This document shows, in pieces, positions 16,030 to 24,052 of a stretch of 35,794 bases of DNA; the first letter of the stretch is position 1; each line of letters starts with the position of its first letter. Under the pieces are notes generated by a model. That model was given only the letters and a program-made list of their open reading frames with translations, was not told the origin of the DNA and ran no database searches. Source of the stretch: Acidimicrobiaceae bacterium (GTDB lineage: Bacteria > Actinomycetota > Acidimicrobiia > Acidimicrobiales > Ilumatobacteraceae); the NCBI GenBank assembly GCA_012269985.1, contig JAAXJF010000098.1:91878-127671 (forward strand). The letters run 5' to 3'. The translations under genes were made by a program, and so were the position numbers.

Positions 16030-16857
16030 GTGCGCATTCTCGTAACCAACGATGACGGTATCGATTCGCTCGGACTTCACTATCTCGCTCGAGCAATGAC
16101 CCCCCTCGGCGATGTTGTCGTCGCCGCTCCTGACGGCGACCAATCGGGTGCGGGCGCAGCGATTTCTGCGATCTACCGAAATAAGCCCCAAGTCAAGAAA
16201 GCCCACATCGATGGAGTTCCTGAATCTTGGGCGGTCGCAGGACCTCCCGGGCTTTGCGCCTTCATGGGTCGTCTCGGTGCATTCGGTGAACCATTCGATC
16301 TTGTTGTCTCTGGGATTAATCCAGGAGCGAACGTCGGGAGGTCGGTGTATCACTCGGGAACCATCGGCGCATGCCTTACCGCCCGCAACGGTGGTCTCAG
16401 TGGAGTCGCCGTCAGCCAGGCCGTCTCGGGCTGGGGTGTGGAAGGCCAAGCGTGGGATGACATCGTGCTCAACCAAATCTGGGAAACGCCTGCAACCGTT
16501 GCGCAACACTGACTCAAAGGACTCCTCGCCGACGGACTTCCCGAAGAACCGATCATTGCGACTATCAACGTTCCAAAGCTTGAACTCGCAGATCTCAAAG
16601 GTTGGAAGCGAACCACGATCGACTATCGCACAATTCGAAGCATGTCGACCGCCTCGCTAAAACCGATTGGCGGCACGGGCGGTACCTACGAAGTTGAGTT
16701 CACCTACGGCGACGCAATCGACTTACCCGACCACACTGACGGTGGAGCGGTTGAAGCAGGCTACGTCTCGGTGAGTTACCTTTCACGGATTACCGACGTC
16801 GATCGAGATGACGCACCCTGTGCAGAAGGTGCGCTGAACTCGCTCCTCGACCAGTAA
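16030..16857 (+). pseudogene. surE: 5'/3'-nucleotidase SurE interrupted by an in-frame TGA
   Basis: A SurE reading frame of 276 codons is interrupted by a single TGA at 16510-16512. The first part (160 residues from GTG at 16030, with AGGA seven bases upstream) has all the catalytic landmarks: VTNDDGIDSLGLHYLARAM, DGDQSGAGAAIS, and VSGINPGANVGRSVYHSGTI. The sequence after the TGA stays in the same frame and continues as SurE: EEPIIATINVP, then a C-terminal GYVSVSYLSRITDV. SurE removes phosphate from nucleoside monophosphates and short polyphosphates, and its C-terminal part forms the dimer arms. One base difference (for example CGA or GGA) would restore the gene. It could be a real nonsense mutation, leaky read-through, or a sequencing error. 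TGA acts as an ordinary stop in neighbouring genes, so a code change is unlikely. Confidence 0.88.
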
Positions 16858-16862
16858 CTCGC

Positions 16863-16868
16863 TACGAT
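16863..16868 (+). promoter_or_regulatory. Possible -10 element of the thiamine operon
   Basis: TACGAT lies just after the surE stop and about 16 bases before the first conserved base of the TPP aptamer, a sensible distance for transcription to start at the aptamer's edge. I find no convincing -35 hexamer at the right spacing, so this is tentative. Confidence 0.3.
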
Positions 16869-16883
16869 ATATGACAGCAGTGA

Positions 16884-16968
16884 TAGGGGAGCTCACGACG
16901 GTGGGCTGAGAGGGTGGCCACATGTCACCGACCCGTACAACCTGATCCGGGTAATGCCGGCGGAGGGA
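16884..16968 (+). promoter_or_regulatory. TPP riboswitch (THI element)
   Basis: All diagnostic conserved blocks are present in order: an initial GGGGAGC, the CTGAGA box at about 16905-16910, a paired GGTG...CACC arm, ACCC, the ACCTGATCCGGGTAATGCC block and the closing GCGGAGGGA. Binding of thiamine diphosphate is known to reduce expression downstream. The last block contains GGAGG (16962-16966), which is also the ribosome binding site of the next gene, six bases before its TTG. Ligand-stabilised pairing of that strand would hide the ribosome site directly. No terminator with a U-run follows, so control is probably at translation. It precedes thiamine pyrophosphokinase and ThiBPQ, which fits. 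Confidence 0.96.
16962..16966 (+). promoter_or_regulatory. Shine-Dalgarno inside the riboswitch aptamer
   Basis: GGAGG with a 6-base spacer to TTG at 16973. It fixes the TTG as the start of the pyrophosphokinase gene and overlaps the conserved 3' block of the TPP aptamer. Confidence 0.75.
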
Positions 16969-16972
16969 CAAC

Positions 16973-17644
16973 TTGAACACCAATTTCACCAATATCGACG
17001 AGACCGTGGTTGTCGTGTTGGGAGCCGAACGGATCCAACCCCAGTCAGTCGCACATATCCCTGACGACGCCTACGTCATTGCTGCAGATTCTGGTGTCGA
17101 CCATGCCCGAGCCGTCGGGCTCATCCCCAAAGAAGTTGTCGGTGATTTCGACTCGATCTCACGGCGCGGCCTGAAATGGGCCCATCAGCATGCGACTGTC
17201 CATGAATACTCCCCCGAAAAAGACGACACCGACACACAACTCGCCATTTCACTTGCGGTGCGTCGGGTGCCAGCCCGCCTCATCGTCATCTCAGGTGGCG
17301 GTGATCGCCTCGACCACACACTTGCCGTCATCGGTGCACTACTCGATGAAGACGTGACGAGCATCCCCGATGTTTCCCTGCAGTGGGGTGACAATCTCGC
17401 AACCATCGTTCACGGGCCCGGTCGCGCCACACTCACTCCCCCACTCAACAGCACGCTGTCGGTGATGGCCCTTTCCGCACCGTGTAACGGCATCACGATG
17501 ACCGGCACGAAATGGTCGCTTGACGATGAGTCATTGACCGTGCTCAGCGGACGTGGAGTGAGCAACATCGTCGAAGGCGATGTTGCGATCACCGTCCGAG
17601 AAGGCGTGCTCGCAATCTTCCATCAACTCCCCAACAAAGGCTAA
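16973..17644 (+). CDS. Thiamine pyrophosphokinase
   Basis: This enzyme transfers a pyrophosphate from ATP to thiamine, giving thiamine diphosphate in one step. The 223-residue protein has the family motifs: AADSGVDHARAVGLIPKEVV with VGDFDSISRRG (metal/ATP site), EKDDTDTQLAISLAV, and the thiamine-site GGGDRLDHTLAVIGAL. The C-terminal domain from about residue 150 is beta-rich, with SVMALSAPCNG and GVSNIVEGDVAITVREGVLAIF. The length is normal. It is the first gene after the TPP riboswitch and is followed two bases later by the thiamine-binding lipoprotein. Having a kinase that works on free thiamine next to a thiamine importer indicates salvage of external vitamin. Confidence 0.93.
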   Translation: MNTNFTNIDETVVVVLGAERIQPQSVAHIPDDAYVIAADSGVDHARAVGLIPKEVVGDFDSISRRGLKWAHQHATVHEYSPEKDDTDTQLAISLAVRRVPARLIVISGGGDRLDHTLAVIGALLDEDVTSIPDVSLQWGDNLATIVHGPGRATLTPPLNSTLSVMALSAPCNGITMTGTKWSLDDESLTVLSGRGVSNIVEGDVAITVREGVLAIFHQLPNKG

Positions 17645-17646
17645 AC

Positions 17647-18684
17647 ATGAACAACCGTTTCCTCGCTGTCTCGCTCGGCATTCTCCTCGCCGGAACAACC
17701 ACCGGTTGCTCGAATAGCGTCGACGAACTCACGCTCGTTACCTATTCGTCGTTTCCAGCAGCCGACACCGATCTCAATGATGCTCTTGCAGAGTTCACCG
17801 AAGACACCGGAATCACCGTAACCATTCTTAACGCCGGCGACACGGGAACGATGGTGACAAAAGCGGTGCTTGCGAGCGGTAACCCCGAAGGCGACGTCAT
17901 GTGGGGCATCGACAACACTCTGCTGAGTCGGGCAACAGCAGCAGATGTCTTTGAGCCATATGTTGCTGATGCGGCGTCCACATTTGACGCACAACTCGTT
18001 GGTCTCGGCGATGGCATCGTCACCCCGGTCGACTTCGGAGATGTGTGCGTGAATTACGACCGATCATGGTTTGCCGATAACGGCCTCGAACCTCCCACCT
18101 CGCTCGATGAACTTACCGATCCGGCCTACAAGGGTCTGCTCGCGGTGCAACACCCTGGCACCTCATCACCCGGGCTCGCGTTCTTGCTCAGCACCATCGC
18201 TCGTCTCGGTGATGGATGGGCCTCCTACTGGCAGGAACTCGTCAACAACGACGTGCTCGTCACCAACGATTGGGAAGAGGCCTACTACGGTGCGTTCACT
18301 CGTGCCGGCGGTGACCGACCACTCGTCGTCAGCTACGGCTCAAGCCCGCCGTTCGAGGTGCTCTACGGCGACGACCCGAACGCATCGGTCGCCCCAACCG
18401 GCGTGATCGAAGACACCTGCTATCGCCAGGTTGAATTCGCTGGAGTGCTTCGCGGAACCGAGGCATCTGATGAGGCTCGTCAACTTGTGGATTTCTTGGT
18501 GAGCAGCACATTCCAACAGCACATCCCACTCAACCTCTACGTGTTCCCTGTTGCTGATGTTGAACTCGACCAAGTGTTCGTTGACCATGCGGTCATCCCA
18601 GAGACTCCACCAGCGCTCACCCCAACAGAGATCGATACCGGTAGAGCCGAATGGGTCGAGCAATGGATCGACATCACCGGCTAA
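17647..18684 (+). CDS. thiB: Thiamine ABC transporter substrate-binding lipoprotein ThiB
   Basis: The 345-residue protein has a signal sequence (MNNRFLAVSLGILLAGTTTG) ending at Cys21, a plausible but weak lipobox, so it should be membrane-anchored outside the cell. The body is an extracellular solute-binding fold with ELTLVTYSSFPAAD, the ThiB-typical GDVMWGIDNTLLSRA, TPVDFGDVCVNYDRSWF, and NDWEEAYYGAF...DRPLVVSYGSSPPFE. These resemble ThiB, which binds thiamine and its phosphates. Position downstream of a TPP riboswitch and before ThiP and ThiQ supports the substrate. The 3' end overlaps the thiP start by 34 bases. Confidence 0.92.
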   Translation: MNNRFLAVSLGILLAGTTTGCSNSVDELTLVTYSSFPAADTDLNDALAEFTEDTGITVTILNAGDTGTMVTKAVLASGNPEGDVMWGIDNTLLSRATAADVFEPYVADAASTFDAQLVGLGDGIVTPVDFGDVCVNYDRSWFADNGLEPPTSLDELTDPAYKGLLAVQHPGTSSPGLAFLLSTIARLGDGWASYWQELVNNDVLVTNDWEEAYYGAFTRAGGDRPLVVSYGSSPPFEVLYGDDPNASVAPTGVIEDTCYRQVEFAGVLRGTEASDEARQLVDFLVSSTFQQHIPLNLYVFPVADVELDQVFVDHAVIPETPPALTPTEIDTGRAEWVEQWIDITG

Positions 18685-20237
18685 ATCAGCCACCGCGCTG
18701 GTTCATCAGCGCGACCACCATTCCCCCTAGCGTCATTGCCCTCGGGTTCGTCGTCGTGCCCGTTGCGATGCTCATCGTTCACGCCATCAGCATCGATGCC
18801 ATCGGGTCGACGTTCACTGATTCCCGCACCTGGGAAGTGCTTGGCTTCACGACCCTCCAAGCAACCCTCTCAACCCTGGCTACCGTCACCCTCGGCATCA
18901 TTCCAGGGCTCATCATTGCGAGATCTGACTTCCGAGGCCGTCAACTCGTCTTGAGTATGTTCGCTGCCGTCTTCGTCATGCCAACCGTCGTGATGGCCGC
19001 AGGCGTACGAGCGCTACTTCCCGGCGACCCTGACGGGCTACTACCAATCGTGCTCGCACACACGTTGTTCAACTTGGCGATCATTGTGAGAGGCATTGCT
19101 GCCGCACCAATGCCAACTGAACTGGAGCGGGCAGCGACTGTGCTCGGCGCTCGCCCGACTGAACTTTTTCGGACGATCACACTCCCGCTGTTGCGTCCCA
19201 CACTGCTCGGTCTTTCGGCCGTCGTCTTCGCATTATGTTTCACCAGTTTTGGCATCATCCGGATACTCGGGTCTTCCACTGCGACAACGATCGAGGTCGA
19301 GATATGGCGTGAAACGATCATCGTCGGGCGCGTCGATCGGGGCGTAGTTCTTGCTCTGATTCAACTCGTCACCCTCTCCCTCGCTCTTGTCGTATGGCTC
19401 AATGTGAGACGACGGCAAGCCCCCCATCGGCACGGATATCGACAGCCCATTTCCCGAAGATCAGCTTTCGTTGTCGCCGCAAGCTGCGCACTCGTCACCG
19501 CCCCACTACTCGCCCTCATCTACGGGTCGTTCACGGTCAACGGCAAGTTGAGTGCCTCAGGATGGTCGAACCTGCTCGACACATCGATTCGGCCCGGATT
19601 GCGGCTCGGCATTGATCCTGCTCGGGCAATCGTGACGTCGCTCACGACGGCCTTGATCGCAACGGCATTTGCAGTCGTCCTCGCAGTACTTGTCATCGCC
19701 TCAACAGCAGCGTCACCACAATTTGGCCGAGCGATTGATCTCAGTGCAATGCTCCCGCTCGGAATTTCTGCGGTCACTCTCGGCCTCGGACTTCTCATCA
19801 CCTTCGATGTGCCTCCCGTCGACTGGCGGGCATCGTCACTCATGGTTCCCCTCGGTCACGCACTCATTGCAGCCCCATTTGTCATTCGGCCAGCCATTGG
19901 AGCGCTGTCAACGCTCAACCGTCAACAAGTAGACGCCGCATCAACACTCGGAGCTCACCCGGTGAGAGCTCTTGCCCACTCGGTCATTCCCGTCGTTACG
20001 GTACCGCTTCTGGCCGGTGCGGGCTTTGCCGCTGCGATCTCGCTTGGCGAATTTGGAGCGACCAGCATGCTGTCGCGAAGCGGTGGTGAAACTCTTCCAA
20101 TTGTGATCGAACGACTTCTTTCGCGCACTGGAGGAGATTTCAGAGCGCGGGCCTATGGGCTATCGATCATCCTCGCATCGGTCACAATGGGAATCGTGGT
20201 CGCTCTCGACATGTCATCGGATCGAAGAAGACGATGA
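18651..20237 (+). CDS. thiP: Thiamine ABC transporter permease ThiP (fused double permease)
   Basis: The 528-residue membrane protein has about twelve hydrophobic segments and two binding-protein-dependent permease domains. Each half has an EAA loop that contacts the ATPase: ELERAATVLGARPTELFRTI at about residue 158 and VDAASTLGAHPVRALAHSVI at about residue 427. ThiP proteins are naturally such fusions of two permeases. The ATG at 18651 lies within the thiB coding end; ATG at 18663 is an alternative. Its stop overlaps the ATPase start by 4 bases, indicating tight coupling. Confidence 0.93.
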   Translation: MGRAMDRHHRLNQPPRWFISATTIPPSVIALGFVVVPVAMLIVHAISIDAIGSTFTDSRTWEVLGFTTLQATLSTLATVTLGIIPGLIIARSDFRGRQLVLSMFAAVFVMPTVVMAAGVRALLPGDPDGLLPIVLAHTLFNLAIIVRGIAAAPMPTELERAATVLGARPTELFRTITLPLLRPTLLGLSAVVFALCFTSFGIIRILGSSTATTIEVEIWRETIIVGRVDRGVVLALIQLVTLSLALVVWLNVRRRQAPHRHGYRQPISRRSAFVVAASCALVTAPLLALIYGSFTVNGKLSASGWSNLLDTSIRPGLRLGIDPARAIVTSLTTALIATAFAVVLAVLVIASTAASPQFGRAIDLSAMLPLGISAVTLGLGLLITFDVPPVDWRASSLMVPLGHALIAAPFVIRPAIGALSTLNRQQVDAASTLGAHPVRALAHSVIPVVTVPLLAGAGFAAAISLGEFGATSMLSRSGGETLPIVIERLLSRTGGDFRARAYGLSIILASVTMGIVVALDMSSDRRRR

Positions 20238-21334
20238 GCTCTCTTCACGTTGACCAGTTGCGCATTGCACGTGGAGGCCATCCCGTTATCACCGAGGCCT
20301 CGTTCGATGTGCCGCACGGAACCACCACCGTCATCGTTGGGCCGTCAGGGAGCGGAAAATCGACACTCCTTTTAGCAATTGCGGGCCTTATCAATGTTGA
20401 TGGTGGCACCCTGCAACTCGATGACCGGGAGATCACCTACGTTCCGACCGCACAACGCAATATCGGGCTTGTTTTTCAAGACAACCAACTCTTCCCGCAT
20501 CTCAATGTTGCAGACAACGTTGCGTACGGGCTTCGGCGGAAGGGCATCCGGCGATCTGAATGCGATGTTCGGGTATCGGAAGTGCTCGAACTCGTCGGGC
20601 TCGAAGGTTTCGGCGGACGCGCCATCGGCGAACTTTCAGGAGGAGAGGCGAAACGGATCGCTCGCGCCCGATCACTCGCTCCGGCGCCTGAACTGTTGCT
20701 GCTCGACGAACCTCTCACCGGACTCGATGACTCTCTCCACGACCGCTTGCTTCACGACCTCGTCAATGTGCTCTCCACCTCTCAAACAACTGCGATATGG
20801 GTCACCCACCATCGAAAAGAAGCGGAACGTGCTGGCACACAGCTGCTTCGAATTCATGACGGTGTCGTTTCACCTGAATTGACAGAGAGCAGCCAATGGC
20901 ATGTTCAGGTCGTTTCTGCGGCTGACACCTTTGGCTTGCGTCGACGCGTATTACGAGACGGCACTCGGACAACCGACGTCAATTTTGACGGTGATGAGAC
21001 CGCAATTCACTTGGCGGTCTCAGACCCTGCAAGCCGGGAGATCATTGCGATCTCGAGTTGGTTTCAACGGAATCGTCAACATCAGACCATCAACGGTTTA
21101 CAACTTCGAGGGATGGCAAGCCATCCGAACTATCGCGGGCAAGGCGCAGCACAGGCCCTTCTGCGGTCAGGCATCGAGTTGGGTCGAAGTCTGTCCGTTG
21201 ATGAAGTGTGGGCGAGGGCGCGAGATACTGCCCTCAACTTTTACCTCGCTCACGGCTTTGTCACCTCGGGACCGGGATATATCGATGACAACACCGGTCT
21301 TGCCCATCACGACGTCGTTCTCTCACTTCGTTAA
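20234..21334 (+). CDS. thiQ: ThiQ-like ABC ATPase fused to a C-terminal GNAT acetyltransferase
   Basis: Residues 1-215 form a complete ABC ATPase: Walker A GPSGSGKST (36-44), Q-loop FQDNQLFPH (Gln82), signature LSGGEAKRIARARSLA (134-149), Walker B LLLLDEP (154-160) and H-loop WVTHHRKEAE (His192). The FxDNxLFPHL..ADNVAYGL pattern is like ThiQ and related importers. From about residue 222 to 366 a second domain follows without a stop: it has LQLRGMASHPNYRGQGAAQALL (acetyl-CoA loop R-x-x-G-x-A at 301-306), VWARARDTALNFYLAHGF and a closing beta-strand, all typical of GNAT N-acetyltransferases. Normal ThiQ proteins are about 215-240 residues and lack this domain. The fused domain's substrate is unknown. 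It is the last gene of the riboswitch-controlled operon. Confidence 0.93.
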   Translation: MSSLHVDQLRIARGGHPVITEASFDVPHGTTTVIVGPSGSGKSTLLLAIAGLINVDGGTLQLDDREITYVPTAQRNIGLVFQDNQLFPHLNVADNVAYGLRRKGIRRSECDVRVSEVLELVGLEGFGGRAIGELSGGEAKRIARARSLAPAPELLLLDEPLTGLDDSLHDRLLHDLVNVLSTSQTTAIWVTHHRKEAERAGTQLLRIHDGVVSPELTESSQWHVQVVSAADTFGLRRRVLRDGTRTTDVNFDGDETAIHLAVSDPASREIIAISSWFQRNRQHQTINGLQLRGMASHPNYRGQGAAQALLRSGIELGRSLSVDEVWARARDTALNFYLAHGFVTSGPGYIDDNTGLAHHDVVLSLR

Positions 21335-21336
21335 GA

Positions 21337-21356
21337 ACCTCGTCATTCCTCGAGGT
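21337..21356 (+). terminator. Weak inverted repeat after the thiamine operon
   Basis: ACCTCG (21337-21342) and CGAGGT (21351-21356) can pair across an eight-base loop, starting three bases after the stop codon. There is no U-run, so it is at best a weak or factor-dependent terminator. The rest of 21357-21547 shows no gene or structure that I can recognise. Confidence 0.3.
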
Positions 21357-21547
21357 GCCACGCGCTCACCTCTCTCGGGAATGTCAACATTTGGTCACAA
21401 CGACCCACCAATTCAGTGCTGCCACAACCACCGTCGAGAAAGCACGTTCATATGGCGATGTGATGCAGCTGTCGGGGCAATCAGTTGAGCTCACGTCGTT
21501 CATCAACCGCCTGAATGTCTTGATCGGCGGGTAAGGGCAGCCCCACG

Positions 21548-22192
21548 TCAAGTCAGGCCGCTTGGAGGGACTCCATCGACTTCGACGCGACCCAAGAACC
21601 ACCCGAGTCGTTCATGGGGTGGAATCTGAAGAATGTCGACGTGCAAAGGTGTCATCCCGATCGGACGACGCGCTCTCCACAACATCTCGAGCAACCGAAG
21701 ATCACTCCGCAGGTAGTGACGATCGAGGTCGTGTAGTTCGTGGCCACAACCGAGATCAACCCAGTGCACTTCAACCTCCCGCCATCTCAGCAACGGCAAC
21801 ACTGACCTCGGGACAACTGCACCACCGAGCAGGGTTGCCGAACCCTCCCATGCTGAAGGGTCGGCGAGTCGTGAAGACAGTTCGGTGTCTACACGCTCAC
21901 ACGATGACCGAACGTCGTCAATAAGGTCGTTCCAGATCCGGTTCGAACCCGCCTCAATCGCAGAGTTCCGATCCTCAACGCTGTCGTATTGAGGGAGACC
22001 ACGCAAGAGATTGACGTAACTGTCGGCATTGCGCGAAAGGTGGGTCAAGACGTGGCCAATCGACCACTCTGGCAATCTGCTTGGACGTTCGCTGGCGATC
22101 GGCGACTGTTCTTCAAGCCAGTCAACAAAACGGCGTTGCGAGATACGACAGCCCTCGACCTCTCTTGCGACCTGTCGAACGTCAACTGCCAT
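21548..22192 (-). CDS. Maleylpyruvate isomerase family protein in the cobalamin operon
   Basis: The 214-residue protein has the mycothiol-dependent maleylpyruvate isomerase N-terminal fold. It contains LPEWSIGHVLTHLSRNADSYVNLLRG, with His at the first metal position, and LLRWREVEVHWVDLGCGHE at about residue 137, giving the E..H..D metal segment, plus a C-terminal region that is shorter than in the protein at 14283. It follows btuD by 26 bases on the same strand, so it is probably co-transcribed with the cobalamin importer. The family is tied to mycothiol and thus to actinobacteria. The substrate is unknown, and a role in corrinoid metabolism is only a guess from position. Confidence 0.82.
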   Translation of the reverse strand: MAVDVRQVAREVEGCRISQRRFVDWLEEQSPIASERPSRLPEWSIGHVLTHLSRNADSYVNLLRGLPQYDSVEDRNSAIEAGSNRIWNDLIDDVRSSCERVDTELSSRLADPSAWEGSATLLGGAVVPRSVLPLLRWREVEVHWVDLGCGHELHDLDRHYLRSDLRLLEMLWRARRPIGMTPLHVDILQIPPHERLGWFLGRVEVDGVPPSGLT

Positions 22193-22218
22193 TCGTCAAG
22201 TCTGCCCGACCGGGCTAG

Positions 22219-22998
22219 TCAGAGTTGTTCTCGCCGGGGGACAACGACCACGGTGCCGTCATCCTCGCGGTGGACGGTCACGCGAACGCCGTAGAACTCG
22301 GCAAGTGTTTCCGCTGACAGCACATCTTCGACCGAGCCGTCGGCGACAACTGTGCCCTCATGGAGAAGCGCCAGGCGATCGCTGTACATTCCCGCAAGGG
22401 TGAGGTCATGCATTGCTGAAATTACCGTGAGGCCATGTTCACGACGCAGTCGCTCAACAAGTTCGAACGCTTGCTGCTGATGCCCAATATCGAGCGCACT
22501 CGTTGGTTCATCGAGCAACAAGATCGGAGCCTCGGTCGCAAGGGCACGAGCGATCACGAGCCGCTGCCGCTCTCCCCCGCTCAGCACCCCCAAATGGCGA
22601 GGAGCAATTTCGTCGAGGCCGAGTCGGCCGATCACATCGTCGACCATTGCCCGCTCGCTCTTTGTCGGATGCCCGAAATATCCGATGTGGGGTGTGCGAC
22701 CCAGCATCACGTACTCGCGGCCGGTCATTTCATCGGGCAAAATTGGTTCTTGCGGCACGTACGCCACGAGCGACGCCCGGCGAGAACGACTACGCAACGA
22801 CAGCGACGACCCGTCGACGACGATGTCACCGGAGTACTTCACGAGCCCCGCGACGGCACGAAGCAGCGAGCTTTTGCCAGCACCATTTGGTCCGATGAGA
22901 CCGACCCAACTTCCTGAGGCAACAGCCATCGAGAAGTCATGGATCACCGCACGACGGCCGTATTTCACCGCCAGGTGTCGAAATTCAACCGAACTCAC
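22219..22998 (-). CDS. btuD: Cobalamin ABC transporter ATPase BtuD
   Basis: The 259-residue ATPase has Walker A LIGPNGAGKSSLLRAV at about residue 35, Q-loop YVPQEPILPDEMTGREYV, signature LSGGERQRLVIARALA, Walker B ILLLDEPTSALDIGHQ and H-loop MHDLTLAGMYSD. The pattern is that of the BtuD/FecE/FhuC group that drives import of corrinoids, haem or siderophores. Assignment to cobalamin rests on the operon: it overlaps btuC by 4 bases and lies downstream of a cobalamin riboswitch. Confidence 0.93.
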   Translation of the reverse strand: MSSVEFRHLAVKYGRRAVIHDFSMAVASGSWVGLIGPNGAGKSSLLRAVAGLVKYSGDIVVDGSSLSLRSRSRRASLVAYVPQEPILPDEMTGREYVMLGRTPHIGYFGHPTKSERAMVDDVIGRLGLDEIAPRHLGVLSGGERQRLVIARALATEAPILLLDEPTSALDIGHQQQAFELVERLRREHGLTVISAMHDLTLAGMYSDRLALLHEGTVVADGSVEDVLSAETLAEFYGVRVTVHREDDGTVVVVPRREQL

Positions 22999-24017
22999 CG
23001 ACTGACCTGCCTCGTACGCAGCAAGATGATGAAGAACGGTGCTCCAATGAATGCGGTGACAACGCCGATCGGCACCTCGGCGGGTGAAGAAAGTGTTCGG
23101 CCAGGGATGTCCGCCAAGATGAGAAATGCTCCGCCGACGGTGACGGCAAGCGGAATCACAACTCGATACGTCGAACCGGCCATCAGTCGCACCATATGAG
23201 GCACCACAAGCCCGACAAAACCGATGAGGCCACTCACCGCCACAACGGCAGCGGTTCCGAGTGTTGCGGCGGCAACAACGGTTAAGCGAACCCTTGCAAC
23301 CGGGATACCAAGCGCAGCTGCCTCCTCATCACCCACCCGCAGCACATCGAGATGGCGACGATGAAATAACAGCACGGTCGTCGACAGCGCAACATATGGA
23401 AGCACGAGTACGACATCGCCCCAGGACGCGGTTGCGAGCCGGCCGAGAATCCAGTTGTACACCACTCGCACCACGTCGGAGTTGCGTTGCAAGATGAACG
23501 TCTGAATCGCAGTTGTTAACGACACCATCGCAACACCGGCGAGCACCAATGTGCTTGAGGTACGCATGCCGCCGAACGACGCCCCAACGAGATAGGTGAG
23601 GGTTACAGTCCCGAGAGCGAACACAAACGCCACAAGAGGCACCGGGTCGACCGGCCAATCAAGGCGATCACTTCCGACAGTCGTGAAAATGATCGTTGCA
23701 CCAAGTCCCCCGCCAGCTGCTGCTCCTAACAAGTACGGGTCAACCAGAGGATTTCGAAAGACCCCTTGATAACTCGCACCGCCAAGCGAGAGGGTTGCGC
23801 CGACAATTCCTGCCAACACAACTCGAGGCATTCGGATATCCCAAATGATTGACCACTCAAGGGGAGAGACGCCACTCGAGATTCCTAGCCCCGATTCTCC
23901 AAACCCAGGTATGCGCTCAAGAAGAGCGAGCGGGACTCTCCACCATTCAGGGCCAGCCGGGCCCGTCATCGCTCCAACACAAGCAATGACGACGAGAACG
24001 AGGGCCGAAAGCGACAC
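22995..24017 (-). CDS. btuC: Cobalamin ABC transporter permease BtuC
   Basis: The 340-residue protein has about ten hydrophobic segments of the FecCD/BtuC permease family. Characteristic pieces are DIRMPRVVLAGIVGATLSLGGASYQGVFRNPLVDPYLLG near the N-terminus (key parts DIRMPR and NPLVDP), LGRLATASWGDV, the cytoplasmic coupling loop around EEAAALGIPVARVR and GLIGFVGLVVPHMVRLMAG near the C-terminus. It starts with GTG at 24017, 35 bases after btuF, and its end overlaps btuD. Two copies would form the channel. Confidence 0.94.
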   Translation of the reverse strand: MSLSALVLVVIACVGAMTGPAGPEWWRVPLALLERIPGFGESGLGISSGVSPLEWSIIWDIRMPRVVLAGIVGATLSLGGASYQGVFRNPLVDPYLLGAAAGGGLGATIIFTTVGSDRLDWPVDPVPLVAFVFALGTVTLTYLVGASFGGMRTSSTLVLAGVAMVSLTTAIQTFILQRNSDVVRVVYNWILGRLATASWGDVVLVLPYVALSTTVLLFHRRHLDVLRVGDEEAAALGIPVARVRLTVVAAATLGTAAVVAVSGLIGFVGLVVPHMVRLMAGSTYRVVIPLAVTVGGAFLILADIPGRTLSSPAEVPIGVVTAFIGAPFFIILLRTRQVSR

Positions 24018-24052
24018 CTTTGAGGTGATGGAGAGTCGACGCTACTTTAAAA

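Noticed and set aside
16510-16512. TGA in surE as selenocysteine
   Set aside because: The position is not a known catalytic or Cys site of SurE, and I see no selenocysteine insertion hairpin immediately downstream by eye.
21384-21602. 72-residue minus-strand frame after the thiamine operon
   Set aside because: It overlaps the start of a better-supported gene region and has no family features.
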